Source: Eubacteriales bacterium
Lineage (GTDB): Bacteria; Bacillota; Clostridia; Lachnospirales; Lachnospiraceae
Assembly: GCA_030539395.1 (NCBI GenBank)
Contig: JAUNSC010000001.1
Coordinates: 1 to 64,000, forward strand
Direction: 5' to 3'
Length of the DNA: 64,000 nucleotides
Shown: positions 1 to 9,240 of the stretch, in pieces
How the letters are laid out: each line of letters begins with the position of its first letter
How positions within the stretch are numbered: position 1 is the stretch's first letter
Program-made: the position numbers and the translations under genes
Notes under the pieces: generated by a model
Database searches by the model: none
The model's input: the letters and a program-made list of their open reading frames with translations, nothing else
What the model was told of the DNA's origin: nothing

Positions 1-40
1 GAATACAGAATTACATCGGAAAAGAAAAAGTAATTCTCAT

Positions 41-189
41 AAAGTGTACCTTTTGAAACCCGCTTCTGCATACATCATACTAACATAAAAATTCGACAAA
101 ATCAACAAATATCAGGTTATGCATACTATATACATTATATTTTCGCAAATGTAAGAGCATTATTATAGAATTTGCAAAAGGTACACTTT
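41..189. repeat. Inverted repeat pair (15-bp arms) flanking 119 bp; candidate invertible promoter
   Basis: The arm AAAGTGTACCTTTTG at 41-55 recurs as its exact reverse complement at 175-189, leaving 119 bp between them. Each arm is itself an imperfect dyad centred on GTAC, as recombinase crossover sites often are. The enclosed segment has a weak forward promoter-like pair (TTCGCA 142-147, 16 bp, TATAGA 164-169) pointing at the gene starting at 244, and a TATGAT-like box on the other strand at 73-78. Seen: the repeat. Inferred: DNA inversion or operator function. No recombinase gene lies next to it; the nearest tyrosine recombinase is the XerD-type gene at 18.6 kb. Confidence 0.5.
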
Positions 190-243
190 TTGACACTGCT
201 GATAAATGAAATGTGGATGGTCATTGGAAGGTAATTTTAAATT

Positions 244-1137
244 ATGAAACAACAAATTGCAAATTATATAAATTTAATCAGATTGAAACAATGGATCAAG
301 AATGGAATAATTTTTTTCCCAATGTTTTTCTCCAAACAGATTTCTGCTGAAATTATATTTACAAGTATCATAGCCTTTTTTTCTTTTTCTCTGTTAGCAT
401 CATCTATCTATATATATAATGATATTATAGATGTAGAAAAAGACCGTCTTCATCCGATAAAATGTGAACGTCCTATAGCAAAAGGTTCTATTGGAATTTT
501 CCAAGCTAAAACAATCAGCGTATGTCTTGTGATTATTGGATATGCTATTTTAATATTAAACAGACAATTTGATTTAGAAACATTATTGTCTGTCTCTGTA
601 ATTTATTGGATGTATTACTTTTTGAATATTTTTTATTCTATAAAGGGGAAAAATATCCCATTAGTGGACATAGCAATCCTTGCGTCAGGTTTTTTGTTAC
701 GTCTGTTTTTTGGGGCGTTTATCACAGATATCAAAATTTCTAACTGGTTGTATATGCTCGTTCTTTTTGGGGCATTTTATCTGGGATTAGGTAAGCGGCG
801 TAATGAATTTAAGAGAATATCAGAAAATAGTAAACGCATTGGAAGCCGAACAGTTCTTAAATTCTATACATATTCCTTTTTGGATAAAAACATGTATTTG
901 TGCTTAACTCTTGCCATAATGTTTTATGCATTGTGGTGTGCCGAGTATCAGGGAAAAAGCAATCTTTTAATATTCACAATTCCACTCGTTTTATTGATTG
1001 CTATGAAGTACAATATGGTCATTGAAAATGATGATGCAGAAGGAGACCCTGTTGATACTATATTAAACGACAAGATATTTTTGCTGTTAAGTATAATTTT
1101 AATTGTTGCATTGATATTTATTCTATATATTTTCTAG
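244..1137 (+). CDS. UbiA-family prenyltransferase, decaprenyl-phosphate phosphoribosyltransferase-like
   Basis: A 297-residue polytopic membrane enzyme of the UbiA superfamily. The first aspartate-rich motif NDIIDVEKDRLH (about residues 58-69) is followed by RPIAKGSI. The second conserved region holds VDIAILASGFLLRL and is followed by KRRNEF. The RPIA.G and KRRNE signatures resemble the branch that moves phosphoribose from PRPP to a polyprenyl phosphate (the mycobacterial DPPR synthase type) rather than quinone- or heme-pathway UbiA enzymes. The HAD phosphatase that starts 22 bases downstream fits this, because the phosphoribosyl product needs dephosphorylation. The ATG at 244 has a GGAAGG about 12 bases upstream, a long spacing. 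The gene and its two followers are visibly more A+T-rich than the rest of the window, suggesting transfer. Family is confident; the exact substrate is inferred. Confidence 0.82.
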   Translation: MKQQIANYINLIRLKQWIKNGIIFFPMFFSKQISAEIIFTSIIAFFSFSLLASSIYIYNDIIDVEKDRLHPIKCERPIAKGSIGIFQAKTISVCLVIIGYAILILNRQFDLETLLSVSVIYWMYYFLNIFYSIKGKNIPLVDIAILASGFLLRLFFGAFITDIKISNWLYMLVLFGAFYLGLGKRRNEFKRISENSKRIGSRTVLKFYTYSFLDKNMYLCLTLAIMFYALWCAEYQGKSNLLIFTIPLVLLIAMKYNMVIENDDAEGDPVDTILNDKIFLLLSIILIVALIFILYIF

Positions 1138-1159
1138 CAGAAAACGGGAGAAGCTGGTT

Positions 1160-1726
1160 ATGAATGTATATGATTTTGATGGCACAATTTATGATGGAGA
1201 TTGTACGGTTGATTTTTACTTTTATTGTTTAAGGAAGCATCCGATTATAATATATTACATAGTCCGCCAGGCAAAAGGGTTTATTTTATACGGGGCAAAA
1301 AAGATAGATAAAACACGGTTAAAAGAATATTTTTTTTCTTTTCTAAATGGTTTGTCCGATACAAATCTCCTTGTTTTGAGTTTTTGGCAGAAATATGATG
1401 TAAAAATAAGACAATGGTATATTCAGAATAAAAATAATGATGATATCATCATATCTGCTTCACCGGAGTTTTTGCTTATGCCGTTAAAAGAATCTTTGAA
1501 TATAAAAGATATCATTGCAACAAAGATAGATATTCAAAACGGGCATATAGAGGGTACGAATTGTTTTGGGGAAGAAAAGATTCTGCGCTTTATGAAAAAA
1601 TATCCTTCTCAAACAATTGACAGATTTTTCTCTGATTCGAATTGTGATCTGCCCTTGGCAAAAAAAGCGAAAAAAGCTTATAAGGTAGGCAAAGAAAAGA
1701 TTTCTATTTGGAATTTAGCCAAATGA
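1160..1726 (+). CDS. HAD-superfamily phosphatase (SerB-like, HAD-IB)
   Basis: A 188-residue cytosolic HAD hydrolase. Motif I is YDFDGTIYDGD (residues 4-14, nucleophile Asp5 or Asp7 by family analogy), motif II is IISASPEFLL, and motif IV is FSDSNCDLPLA near the C terminus. The cap is short and helical. SD GGGAGA sits just ahead of the ATG. It is co-directional with the prenyltransferase upstream and the membrane protein downstream, with small gaps. In known polyprenyl-phospho-pentose pathways a phosphatase removes the 5-phosphate from the polyprenyl-phosphoribose-phosphate, so that is the likeliest job. This is an inference from neighbourhood; the fold and catalytic motifs are read directly. 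Confidence 0.8.
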   Translation: MNVYDFDGTIYDGDCTVDFYFYCLRKHPIIIYYIVRQAKGFILYGAKKIDKTRLKEYFFSFLNGLSDTNLLVLSFWQKYDVKIRQWYIQNKNNDDIIISASPEFLLMPLKESLNIKDIIATKIDIQNGHIEGTNCFGEEKILRFMKKYPSQTIDRFFSDSNCDLPLAKKAKKAYKVGKEKISIWNLAK

Positions 1727-1768
1727 ATTAAGGAACAAATTTGACACAAGAAGAGAAGGGGAATATTT

Positions 1769-3472
1769 ATGAATAAGAGTAAAAGTATATGTCTGCTATT
1801 GGGAACGTTCTTGACAAATATCATTTTCTTTTCGCTTGTTATCACAACAAGCTTATTTTTTGTAAATATCACAGTAACTCAGATCAATTTAATCTTAGCA
1901 GTAGTTTTTAGTATAGTTATCTGTTATTTTATAAGTAATAAAAATTTGAAGCAAACGTTATGGATATTTATATTAAGCATATTGATCATAATTGGAACAA
2001 TCATGATTTGCGGGCATTCCTTTGACCCCTCTTATGACGGAAACACATATCACAAAGCAATGACAGGATTTATGAAAAACGGATGGAATCCCTTAAGAAA
2101 AACATTTTATGATTTTGCAGATTCCGATTTTCCTTCTTGCTCAATACTCTCACAAACATGGCTTGACGCATATCCCAAAGGAGCAGAAATTTTTGCAGCA
2201 TGTATTTATGCAGTTACTGGAAATATTGAAAGCGGAAAATGTTTTAACCTGTTATCATGTATAGCAATAGGCTTAATCAGCTATGGCTTTTTATGTGAAA
2301 CTGTCCCCTTAAAAAAATGGCAATCTGTTATTTGTTCCATTTTTTTGTGTCTTAACCCAGTGGCTTTTTCACAGTTTTTCACTTATTATATCGATGGTTT
2401 TTTGTGGCAGTTTTTTTTGCTGTGCATGTTTTGTTTAGCTTATCTTACCCTTTACAGGGAGCAGAATTTAACATGTTATTGCTGCTATATGCTGTTTGTG
2501 AGCATTGTTGTTGGGTTAAATTTAAAATTTTCTTCTTTAATATATTTTGGACTCCCTTGCATGGTATTTTTTCTTTTTTGGTGTTTTAAAATAAAAAACA
2601 GAAATCAATTATTAAAAAGATTTATATTGCTTGCTTCCGGTGCGCTTATGGGAATATGCTATGCAGGTTCTACATCATATATTATTAATATAATCAGACA
2701 TAATAATCCGGTTTACACTATGATTGGAGAAGGGTCAACTGATTTGGTCACAGTACAGCTTCCGAAGGTATATCAAAGTATGAATAACAGTGCACGATTC
2801 ATTGGCTCGCTTTTTTCAAAAACGAGTAACAGTAAGGCAATTGAACAAATCGAGTGGAAGCTGCCGTTTTCCTGTCATCCAAATGAATTTGCCGCCGCAC
2901 AAGGATGTGATGTAAGAACTGCGGGCTGGGGAATTCTATTTAGCGGAATATTATTAATAAGCATTGCCATAGTGATAGTTGCCCTGGTACGCTATAGAAA
3001 AACAAACATATGTCATGTGATTTATCTTCTTTTTGGAATTATGTTATTTTCTATAATATTTGTTCCCGGGTTAAGCTGGGCCAGATATTTCGGTGCGCTA
3101 TTTTATATCCCGGTAATGGCAATGGTATACTTGTTTATTCGCTTTAATAAGTCAAATTCCGGCGTTAATATTATATTAGCCTTTGCTTTGTCGTTGCTGT
3201 TGTTTATAAATATGATACCCAATATTGTATTTTCGCGTAAAATAGTTATAAATGAGTATAAAGCAATAGTACAGGAATTAGAAAATTTTCGAAACATTAC
3301 AAAAGAAAACACAGTAGTGGTCAGTTATGGCAATAAGGGCAGATTTCCGGGTCGTATTTTTACTTTAATGGATATGGATATTGTTGATTATTCATTTGAA
3401 GAAGTGATGGAAGCAGAATCTTCTGATACGCTTTTTCCTTACTGCGGCCTGCAATATAAAATTATTAAATAA
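1769..3472 (+). CDS. Polytopic membrane protein, GT-C glycosyltransferase-like
   Basis: A 567-residue protein with about ten to twelve hydrophobic helices, good SD (AAGGGGA) and a start at the ATG. After the first helices comes an outward-type loop with an acidic motif, FDPSYDGNTYHKA, followed by a second loop (WLDAYPKGAEIF) and many helices. This is the layout of GT-C enzymes (GT39/GT83/ArnT-like), which take sugars from polyprenyl phosphates on the outer membrane face. The C-terminal 60 residues form a small non-membrane tail. I do not recognise a named family. Being third in a UbiA-HAD operon, it is the obvious candidate to use the lipid-linked sugar those two would make. It could instead be a flippase or polymerase. 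Confidence 0.6.
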   Translation: MNKSKSICLLLGTFLTNIIFFSLVITTSLFFVNITVTQINLILAVVFSIVICYFISNKNLKQTLWIFILSILIIIGTIMICGHSFDPSYDGNTYHKAMTGFMKNGWNPLRKTFYDFADSDFPSCSILSQTWLDAYPKGAEIFAACIYAVTGNIESGKCFNLLSCIAIGLISYGFLCETVPLKKWQSVICSIFLCLNPVAFSQFFTYYIDGFLWQFFLLCMFCLAYLTLYREQNLTCYCCYMLFVSIVVGLNLKFSSLIYFGLPCMVFFLFWCFKIKNRNQLLKRFILLASGALMGICYAGSTSYIINIIRHNNPVYTMIGEGSTDLVTVQLPKVYQSMNNSARFIGSLFSKTSNSKAIEQIEWKLPFSCHPNEFAAAQGCDVRTAGWGILFSGILLISIAIVIVALVRYRKTNICHVIYLLFGIMLFSIIFVPGLSWARYFGALFYIPVMAMVYLFIRFNKSNSGVNIILAFALSLLLFINMIPNIVFSRKIVINEYKAIVQELENFRNITKENTVVVSYGNKGRFPGRIFTLMDMDIVDYSFEEVMEAESSDTLFPYCGLQYKIIK

Positions 3473-3527
3473 AGAGATAGTATGCTTTTAGAATACATTG
3501 GATTGGATAGAAATTTCCAGATTGAGC

Positions 3528-3557
3528 TTGACATGAAGTAAAAGATATGTTTAAAAT
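3528..3557 (+). promoter_or_regulatory. Promoter of the Phe T-box/pheST operon
   Basis: TTGACA at 3528-3533, an 18-bp spacer, then TAAAAT at 3552-3557. It lies 55 bases after the membrane-protein gene and just upstream of the T-box leader, so transcription would begin near 3564. Confidence 0.7.
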
Positions 3558-3564
3558 AGACAGG

Positions 3565-3822
3565 AACAGAAAAGAAAAAGGCTTTGAAGGTGTCAGTAAA
3601 ACATCATTTTCCAACAGAGAGAGAAAGTCATCGGCTGGAAGCTTTTTCGGGTACAGATGATGCTTTGAATTTCCCACCGGAGCTGCATTTCTGAAACAAT
3701 CATTGCAAGTAGGAAATGACGCAAATGCACGTTACGCAAAGATGAGAGCCCGCCTGTGCGGGAATCAGGGTGGTACCACGGAACTGATGAGCTTCGTCCC
3801 TTTGGGATGGGGCTTTTTTTGC
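3565..3822 (+). promoter_or_regulatory. T-box leader, phenylalanine-type, upstream of pheS
   Basis: The 5' leader carries the conserved T-box sequence AGGGTGGTACCACG (3767-3780), which pairs with the acceptor end of uncharged tRNA, and an AGAGAG AG-box-like stretch (about 3617-3625) in Stem I. The presumed specifier loop reads GAATTTCCC (3667-3675), giving UUC (3671-3673) or UUU, both Phe codons. A terminator follows at 3791-3820. When tRNA-Phe is uncharged the antiterminator should form and pheS-pheT be transcribed. The identity fits the downstream gene. The specifier register is not certain by eye. This explains most of the 450-base gap before pheS. Confidence 0.85.
3791..3820 (+). terminator. 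T-box (Phe) intrinsic terminator
   Basis: Stem GCTTCGTCCC (3791-3800) pairs with GGGATGGGGC (3804-3813) using G-U pairs over a three-base loop, followed by seven T. Its 5' side would compete with the antiterminator built from the T-box sequence just upstream. Confidence 0.8.
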
Positions 3823-3921
3823 GCGAAAGCCATGAGCCGTGCAAATCTGTGTCCACACCTCTGCGTATGCTTGCATACAGGCAGAGCAGAAGCAGTAAAT
3901 GAAATGATAAGGAGAGACGCA

Positions 3922-4965
3922 ATGCAGGAATTAAATGGACTGAACGATAATATTGCCGTGCTGAAGCAGGAAATATTAGACGGAGCTGAGAAACTTGGAT
4001 CTTCTAAAGAGTTGTATGAATTCAAGAAGACTTATGTGGATGGTAAAAACGGAAAAGTAAATCAATTGATGAAGGAGATGCGTAACATCCCGGCAGATCA
4101 GAAAGCTGCCTACGGAAAAAGTGTCAACGAATTGAAGAGTTGGGCACAGGAGTTTCTTGGCGGTCTTGATGAAAAGATGAAAAAAATGGAGCTGGAAAAG
4201 CGCTATGAGGCTGAGCAGGTGGATATTTCCATGCCGGCTGTGAAAAAGATCCCGGGAAATCTTCATCCGATCACACAGATGAGAAATCAGCTGATTGATG
4301 TATTTGCCGGAATGGGATTTGAAATATATGAGGGCAGTGAAGTTGAAACGGATTATTATAATTTTACGGCGCTGAATACGCCGCAGGATCATCCGGCCAG
4401 AGATATGCAGGATACATTTTATCTGTCACCGGAATTTCTCCTGAGAACCCAGACATCCGCAGGTCAGATTCATGTAATGGAAAACAGGAAACCGCCTATC
4501 AAGATATTATCACCGGGAAAAGTATTCCGTTCTGACGATGATGCCACTCATTCACCGATGTTCAGTCAGATGGAAGGCCTGGTAGTAGATAAAGGAATTA
4601 CTCTTTGTGACCTTCAGGGTATGTTGGATGAATTTGTGAAAAAGATTTACGGAGAGGGCACACGTACACGACTTCGTCCGTCTTATTTCCCGTTCACAGA
4701 ACCGTCTGTAGAAGTAGACTGCAGTTGTTTTGAATGCGGAGGAAAGGGCTGTAAGCTTTGCAAAGGAACTGGCTGGATTGAGGTTCTTGGCGCTGGTGTA
4801 GTGAATAAGAAAGTACTGGAAAACTGCGGCATTGATTCAGATGTATACAGCGGATTTGCATTTGGTATCGGTATTGAAAGAACAGCTATGCTGAAATATG
4901 GAATTAATAATATTAAAATGCTGTTTGAGTCTGATCTGCGTGTGCTGAAACAGTTAAATGACTAA
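3922..4965 (+). CDS. pheS: Phenylalanyl-tRNA synthetase alpha subunit
   Basis: Catalytic subunit of the alpha2beta2 PheRS that charges tRNA-Phe. An N-terminal helical arm (about residues 1-90) precedes the class II core. Class II motif signatures include [11 protein letters not shown] and the C-terminal [14 protein letters not shown] (motif 3). The start is the ATG at 3922, with SD GGAGAG nine bases before it; the open frame extends upstream to 3703, but that part lies inside the T-box leader and is not protein. This gives 347 residues, normal for bacterial PheS. pheT follows after 30 bases, and both are under the Phe T-box. It carries a [19 protein letters not shown] cysteine-rich stretch, seen in many Firmicute PheS proteins. 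Confidence 0.98.
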   Translation: MQELNGLNDNIAVLKQEILDGAEKLGSSKELYEFKKTYVDGKNGKVNQLMKEMRNIPADQKAAYGKSVNELKSWAQEFLGGLDEKMKKMELEKRYEAEQVDISMPAVKKIPGNLHPITQMRNQLIDVFAGMGFEIYEGSEVETDYYNFTALNTPQDHPARDMQDTFYLSPEFLLRTQTSAGQIHVMENRKPPIKILSPGKVFRSDDDATHSPMFSQMEGLVVDKGITLCDLQGMLDEFVKKIYGEGTRTRLRPSYFPFTEPSVEVDCSCFECGGKGCKLCKGTGWIEVLGAGVVNKKVLENCGIDSDVYSGFAFGIGIERTAMLKYGINNIKMLFESDLRVLKQLND

Positions 4966-4995
4966 TAATCAGATTGAAAGTGACGGAGGAATATT

Positions 4996-7416
4996 ATGAT
5001 AGTACCATTGAGTTGGCTGAAAGAATATGTGGATATTGATATTCAGCCTCAGGAGCTGGAAGGAAAATTGTTTTCCAGTGGATTTGAAGTAGAAGAACTG
5101 ACGGAAGTCGGAAAAGATATCAGTAAGGTAGTAGTGGGCCTGGTTGAAACCTGCGAGGCAATTCCGGATACCCATCTCCACTTATGTCAGGTAGATGCAG
5201 GAGAACACGGGAAATTCCAGATCTGCTGCGGAGCAGATAATGTAAAAGCAGGCGGTAAGTATCCGGTGGCGCTTGTTGGAGCGACAGTATATGCAACTGC
5301 CAGGGATCATAAGACGGTAGAAGGTGTTATGACGATTAAAAAAGGAAAAATGAGAGGATATGAATCTCAAGGGATGCTTTGTTCCGGAGTTGAGCTGGGA
5401 GTCAGCGAAAACATGTATCCGGGAGCCGGATATAATGGCCTTTTGGTTCTTCCGGAGGATGCTCCGGTGGGAGCGGATGTAAAACCGCTTCTGGGGCTGG
5501 ACGACTGGCTTTTTGACATTGCAATCACGGCTAACAGACCGGATTGTCAGAGTATTTGGGGAATTGCCAGAGAAGTGGCTGCAATCCTGGAAAAACCGCT
5601 GAAAATGCCTGCACTGGATTATACTGAGACCGATGTGGAAAAAGAAGGGTTTACCGTTACGGTGGATGCACCGGATCTCTGTCCGAGATATGTGGCTCAC
5701 TATGTGTATGATGTGAAAATTGGAGAATCACCGGCATGGATGAAGCGCAGACTTGCCCTTGTAGGGCTGGATGCAATTTCTAATGTGGTTGATATCACAA
5801 ACTATATAATGAAAGAGCTGGGACAGCCTATGCATGCCTTTGACGATTCCTATCTGGAAGGCAATGCTATTCATGTAAGACGCGCTGATGATGGTGAAAA
5901 GATTGTAACATTGGACTCTCAGGAGTATACGCTTAACACTTCCAATCTTGTTATTTGTGATGGTGTAAAACCGGTGGCTCTGGCAGGAGTTATGGGCGGG
6001 CTGAATTCTGAAATCCGTGAAGACACGACTGCAGTAATGTTTGAGTCAGCGAAATTTGCAAGAGATAATATTCGAAGAACGGCCCGCGCCCTTGGAAAAC
6101 GTTCTGATGCCAGTGCCAGATATGAAAAGGGTGTAGATGAATATGCAACAGAAATGGCAATCCGCCGTGCACTGCATTTGATTGAAGAACTTGGCTGCGG
6201 TAAAGTTTCGAGAACTCACAGGGATGTAAACACCGGAAACTCCATTGAGCCGAAAGAGCTGAAAGTCAGCATTGACCGTGTAAATAAATGTCTTGGTATT
6301 ACTGTGCCGGATGAAGATATTCTCCGGATTATGAAAAATCTGCAGTTTGCACCGGAAATCAACGGTGATGAATTGAAGCTTCAGATTCCGGCATATAGGG
6401 AAGATATGGAGTCTTATCAGGATGTGGCAGAAGAAGTTATCCGCATGTATGGCTATGATAAATTGACACCGACTTTCCTGAAGAGCGCAGAAGTAACGAC
6501 AGGTGGTCTTAACCTGATGCAGAGAACAGAGCTGAAGCTGAAAAGAGCACTCTGTGCAGCGGGACTTTATGAGGGAATGCATTATTCTTTCTTCTCTCCG
6601 TCTGACCTTGATATGTTGAAATATCCGGAAGATGCCAAAGAAAGAAAAGCAATCCGTATAATGAATCCAATCAACGAAGAACTTTCTTTGATGAGGACTA
6701 CACTGGCAGCACAGATGATTCATGCCATCGGACGTAACCAGAAGAGAGGAACGCTCCAGGGCAGATTATTTGAAGTCGGAAATATTTTTATCCCTGAGGA
6801 GCTGCCGTTGACAGAATATCCGGATGAACGTACTACTCTATGTGTCGCCATTTTCGGTGAAGAGGAGAGTTTCTTTACCTTAAAGGGAATTGCAGAAAAT
6901 GTGGCGGATACACTCTGTCTGAATTTTACCTATGAGCGTGCGCAGAAAACATTTCTGCATCCGTATCAGACAGCTTCTGTGATCTGTAATGGTGAAACAG
7001 TGGGTTATCTTGGAAAACTTGCTTATGATATCAAGAACGATGAGGGAATGCGTACGGATGCCTATATCATGGAAATTGATCTGAAGACAATTTCTCAGTG
7101 GTATGGCAAGAAACCGGTATTTGAACCGCTTCCCAAATTCCAGGAAGAAAAACGTGATATTGCGCTGGTTATGGATAAGAAGGTCACCTGCGGCGAAGTT
7201 GAGGCTGTTATCTGTGAAGCCTGCAAATATGTAAAACAGATTACGCTCTTTGACGTATATGAGGGAGAACAGATACCGGCAGATAAGAAGAGTATGGCTT
7301 TTACAGTTGTATTTACACCAAAAGAAGAAGCATTTACTTCTGAATCCGTGGATGGATTTGTGAAGAAGATTTTGAAACAGCTGAACAGGAAATATGGCAT
7401 TGAGATGCGTTCATAA
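4996..7416 (+). CDS. pheT: Phenylalanyl-tRNA synthetase beta subunit
   Basis: 806 residues, standard length for bacterial PheT. Domains in order: N-terminal coiled/OB-type tRNA-binding domain (about 40-150), B3/B4 editing domain (about 200-400), B5 (about 405-480), degenerate class II core, and the C-terminal ferredoxin-fold anticodon-binding domain (about 710-806). The N-terminal MIVPLSWLKEYVDI is highly typical. SD GGAGGA lies seven bases before the ATG. It forms the PheRS heterotetramer with PheS, provides editing of mischarged Tyr, and is co-regulated through the upstream T-box. Confidence 0.98.
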   Translation: MIVPLSWLKEYVDIDIQPQELEGKLFSSGFEVEELTEVGKDISKVVVGLVETCEAIPDTHLHLCQVDAGEHGKFQICCGADNVKAGGKYPVALVGATVYATARDHKTVEGVMTIKKGKMRGYESQGMLCSGVELGVSENMYPGAGYNGLLVLPEDAPVGADVKPLLGLDDWLFDIAITANRPDCQSIWGIAREVAAILEKPLKMPALDYTETDVEKEGFTVTVDAPDLCPRYVAHYVYDVKIGESPAWMKRRLALVGLDAISNVVDITNYIMKELGQPMHAFDDSYLEGNAIHVRRADDGEKIVTLDSQEYTLNTSNLVICDGVKPVALAGVMGGLNSEIREDTTAVMFESAKFARDNIRRTARALGKRSDASARYEKGVDEYATEMAIRRALHLIEELGCGKVSRTHRDVNTGNSIEPKELKVSIDRVNKCLGITVPDEDILRIMKNLQFAPEINGDELKLQIPAYREDMESYQDVAEEVIRMYGYDKLTPTFLKSAEVTTGGLNLMQRTELKLKRALCAAGLYEGMHYSFFSPSDLDMLKYPEDAKERKAIRIMNPINEELSLMRTTLAAQMIHAIGRNQKRGTLQGRLFEVGNIFIPEELPLTEYPDERTTLCVAIFGEEESFFTLKGIAENVADTLCLNFTYERAQKTFLHPYQTASVICNGETVGYLGKLAYDIKNDEGMRTDAYIMEIDLKTISQWYGKKPVFEPLPKFQEEKRDIALVMDKKVTCGEVEAVICEACKYVKQITLFDVYEGEQIPADKKSMAFTVVFTPKEEAFTSESVDGFVKKILKQLNRKYGIEMRS

Positions 7417-7419
7417 GAT

Positions 7420-7457
7420 GATAAAATAGAATCCCGCTTGCGAGATTCTATTTTATC
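7420..7457. terminator. 14-bp perfect hairpin after pheT, terminator-like
   Basis: GATAAAATAGAATC (7420-7433) and its exact complement (7444-7457) flank a 10-base loop, starting four bases after the pheT stop. The stem is A+T-rich with no long T-run behind it, so termination may be partial. The next gene, 35 bases downstream, could be partly read through. Confidence 0.55.
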
Positions 7458-7491
7458 AATAAGAATAATCTTTTCGCATAGGAGAACAGAG

Positions 7492-8133
7492 ATGAGAATT
7501 TATATTTTACGCCATGGAGAGACTGCATGGAACAAGGCAAGGCTTCTGCAGGGCAGAAGTGATATTGAGTTAAATGAAAAGGGAATACAGCTGGCTCAGG
7601 AGACAGCGGAAGGAATGAAAGATATTTCTTTTGACATCATTTTTACCAGTCCGCTAAAGCGGGCAAAAGAGACTGCAAGACTTGTAACTGGCAAAAGAGA
7701 TATACCGATGGTGGAAGATGACCGTATTATGGAAATCAGTTTTGGAGAATTTGAGGGAAAACCCTGGAGAAAGACAGAAGATTTTCCGGGAGATGAAAAC
7801 ATTTACAATTTCTTTAATCACCCGGAACAATATGTGCCGGTGAAAGGCGGGGAATCTCTGCAGGAACTGGCACAGCGTACGGCAGATTTTATGAAAGATA
7901 TCTGTACGCGGGATGAACTTCAGGACAAGACTGTGCTGGTTTCTACTCATGGAGCAGCAACAAGAGGATTGCTTAACAGTCTGCGCCAATGGGATTTAAG
8001 TGATTTCTGGCATGGCAGAGTAGCGCCAAACTGCGGTGTGGCCATCATTGATGTAAAGGACGGAAATCCGGTTCTTGTGGAGGAAAACAAGACTTATTAT
8101 ACAACAAAGGTGGAACCGGTAAAATTCAATTAG
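7492..8133 (+). CDS. Histidine phosphatase family protein (phosphoglycerate-mutase-like)
   Basis: 213 residues with the catalytic RHGET motif at residues 6-10 (phosphohistidine His7 by family rule) and a second catalytic histidine in STHGAATRG. It belongs to the cofactor-dependent PGM-like branch 1 superfamily, whose members include phosphoglycerate mutases and assorted phosphatases such as CobC-type alpha-ribazole phosphatase. Substrate cannot be assigned from sequence. The start is the ATG at 7492 with SD GGAGAA; the frame stays open upstream into the hairpin after pheT but has no ribosome site there. queA follows 30 bases later. Confidence 0.88.
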   Translation: MRIYILRHGETAWNKARLLQGRSDIELNEKGIQLAQETAEGMKDISFDIIFTSPLKRAKETARLVTGKRDIPMVEDDRIMEISFGEFEGKPWRKTEDFPGDENIYNFFNHPEQYVPVKGGESLQELAQRTADFMKDICTRDELQDKTVLVSTHGAATRGLLNSLRQWDLSDFWHGRVAPNCGVAIIDVKDGNPVLVEENKTYYTTKVEPVKFN

Positions 8134-8163
8134 ACGGTATCAGATATAAAAACGGGAGAAAGC

Positions 8164-9189
8164 ATGAAAACATCAGATTTTTATTTTGATCTGCCTCAGG
8201 AGTTGATAGCTCAGGACCCGCTGGAGGACCGTTCAGCTTCAAGATTGTTGATTCTGGATAAAAAGACGGGGCAGACGGAGCATCACATTTTTAAAGAAAT
8301 TATTGATTATCTGAGCCCGGGAGACTGTCTTGTGGTAAATAATACAAAAGTTATCCCGGCGCGATTATATGGAAATAAGATAGGAACGGACGCAAAAATT
8401 GAAATCCTGCTTCTGAAAAGGCGGGAAGGTGATGTGTGGGAGACTCTGGTAAAACCCGGAAAAAAGGCAAAGCCGGGTACAAAAATATCATTTGGAGAAG
8501 GGCTTCTTATCGGTGAAGTGTTGGAAGTGGAACAGGAAGGAAACCGTCTCATAAAATTTGAGTACGAGGGTATTTTTGAAGAAATTCTGGATCAGCTGGG
8601 ACAGATGCCGCTGCCGCCGTATATTACACATCAGCTCAAAGACAAGAACCGTTACCAGACAGTGTATGCTAAACACGATGGCTCTGCAGCTGCACCTACA
8701 GCCGGGCTGCATTTTACACCGGAGCTTTTGCAGGCTATTAAAGATAAAGGAGTCCGGATTGCCCATGTGACCCTTCATGTCGGTCTTGGTACTTTCAGGC
8801 CGGTGAAGGTAGAAGATGTGACAAAACATCATATGCATTCGGAATTCTATATCGTGGAGGAAGAGCAGACAGAACTGATTAATCGCACAAAAGAGGAAGG
8901 CGGAAAAGTTATCTGTGTTGGAACAACAAGCTGTCGGACACTGGAATCAGCGGCGGATGAATCCGGAAAGCTTCACGCAGGAAGCGGCTGGACGGAAATT
9001 TTTATCTATCCGGGATATCGTTTTAAGATTACAGACAGGCTGATTACGAATTTCCATTTGCCGGAGTCCACTTTACTGATGCTTGTTTCGGCACTGGCAG
9101 GAAAAGAAAATATTGAAAAAGCATACCGTGAAGCTGTAGAGAAGCAGTATCGTTTTTTCAGTTTCGGGGATGCTATGTTTATTCGATGA
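8164..9189 (+). CDS. queA: S-adenosylmethionine:tRNA ribosyltransferase-isomerase
   Basis: QueA transfers and isomerises the ribose of SAM onto 7-aminomethyl-7-deazaguanine in tRNA, making epoxyqueuosine at position 34. 341 residues, the usual length. Diagnostic stretches are the N-terminal [15 protein letters not shown], the central [15 protein letters not shown], and [17 protein letters not shown] near the C terminus. SD GGGAGAA precedes the ATG. It ends the forward operon, and a hairpin with a T-run follows directly. Confidence 0.97.
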   Translation: MKTSDFYFDLPQELIAQDPLEDRSASRLLILDKKTGQTEHHIFKEIIDYLSPGDCLVVNNTKVIPARLYGNKIGTDAKIEILLLKRREGDVWETLVKPGKKAKPGTKISFGEGLLIGEVLEVEQEGNRLIKFEYEGIFEEILDQLGQMPLPPYITHQLKDKNRYQTVYAKHDGSAAAPTAGLHFTPELLQAIKDKGVRIAHVTLHVGLGTFRPVKVEDVTKHHMHSEFYIVEEEQTELINRTKEEGGKVICVGTTSCRTLESAADESGKLHAGSGWTEIFIYPGYRFKITDRLITNFHLPESTLLMLVSALAGKENIEKAYREAVEKQYRFFSFGDAMFIR

Positions 9190-9199
9190 ATTTTTGAAC

Positions 9200-9240
9200 A
9201 GAACAAAGGCGGAGCCTGTCTGCCTTTGTTCTATGTTTTT
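9200..9240 (+). terminator. Intrinsic terminator after queA
   Basis: Stem AGAACAAAGGC (9200-9210) pairs perfectly with GCCTTTGTTCT (9222-9232) over an 11-base loop, followed by TATGTTTTT. It separates queA from the convergent kinase gene, whose stop codon overlaps the T-run. Confidence 0.88.

Noticed and set aside
3703-3921. N-terminal extension of PheS
   Set aside because: This part of the frame is the T-box core and terminator; the SD and family length support the ATG at 3922.
3593-3922. Minus-strand 109-codon frame over the T-box
   Set aside because: Shadow of a structured RNA leader with no ribosome site and no recognisable domain.
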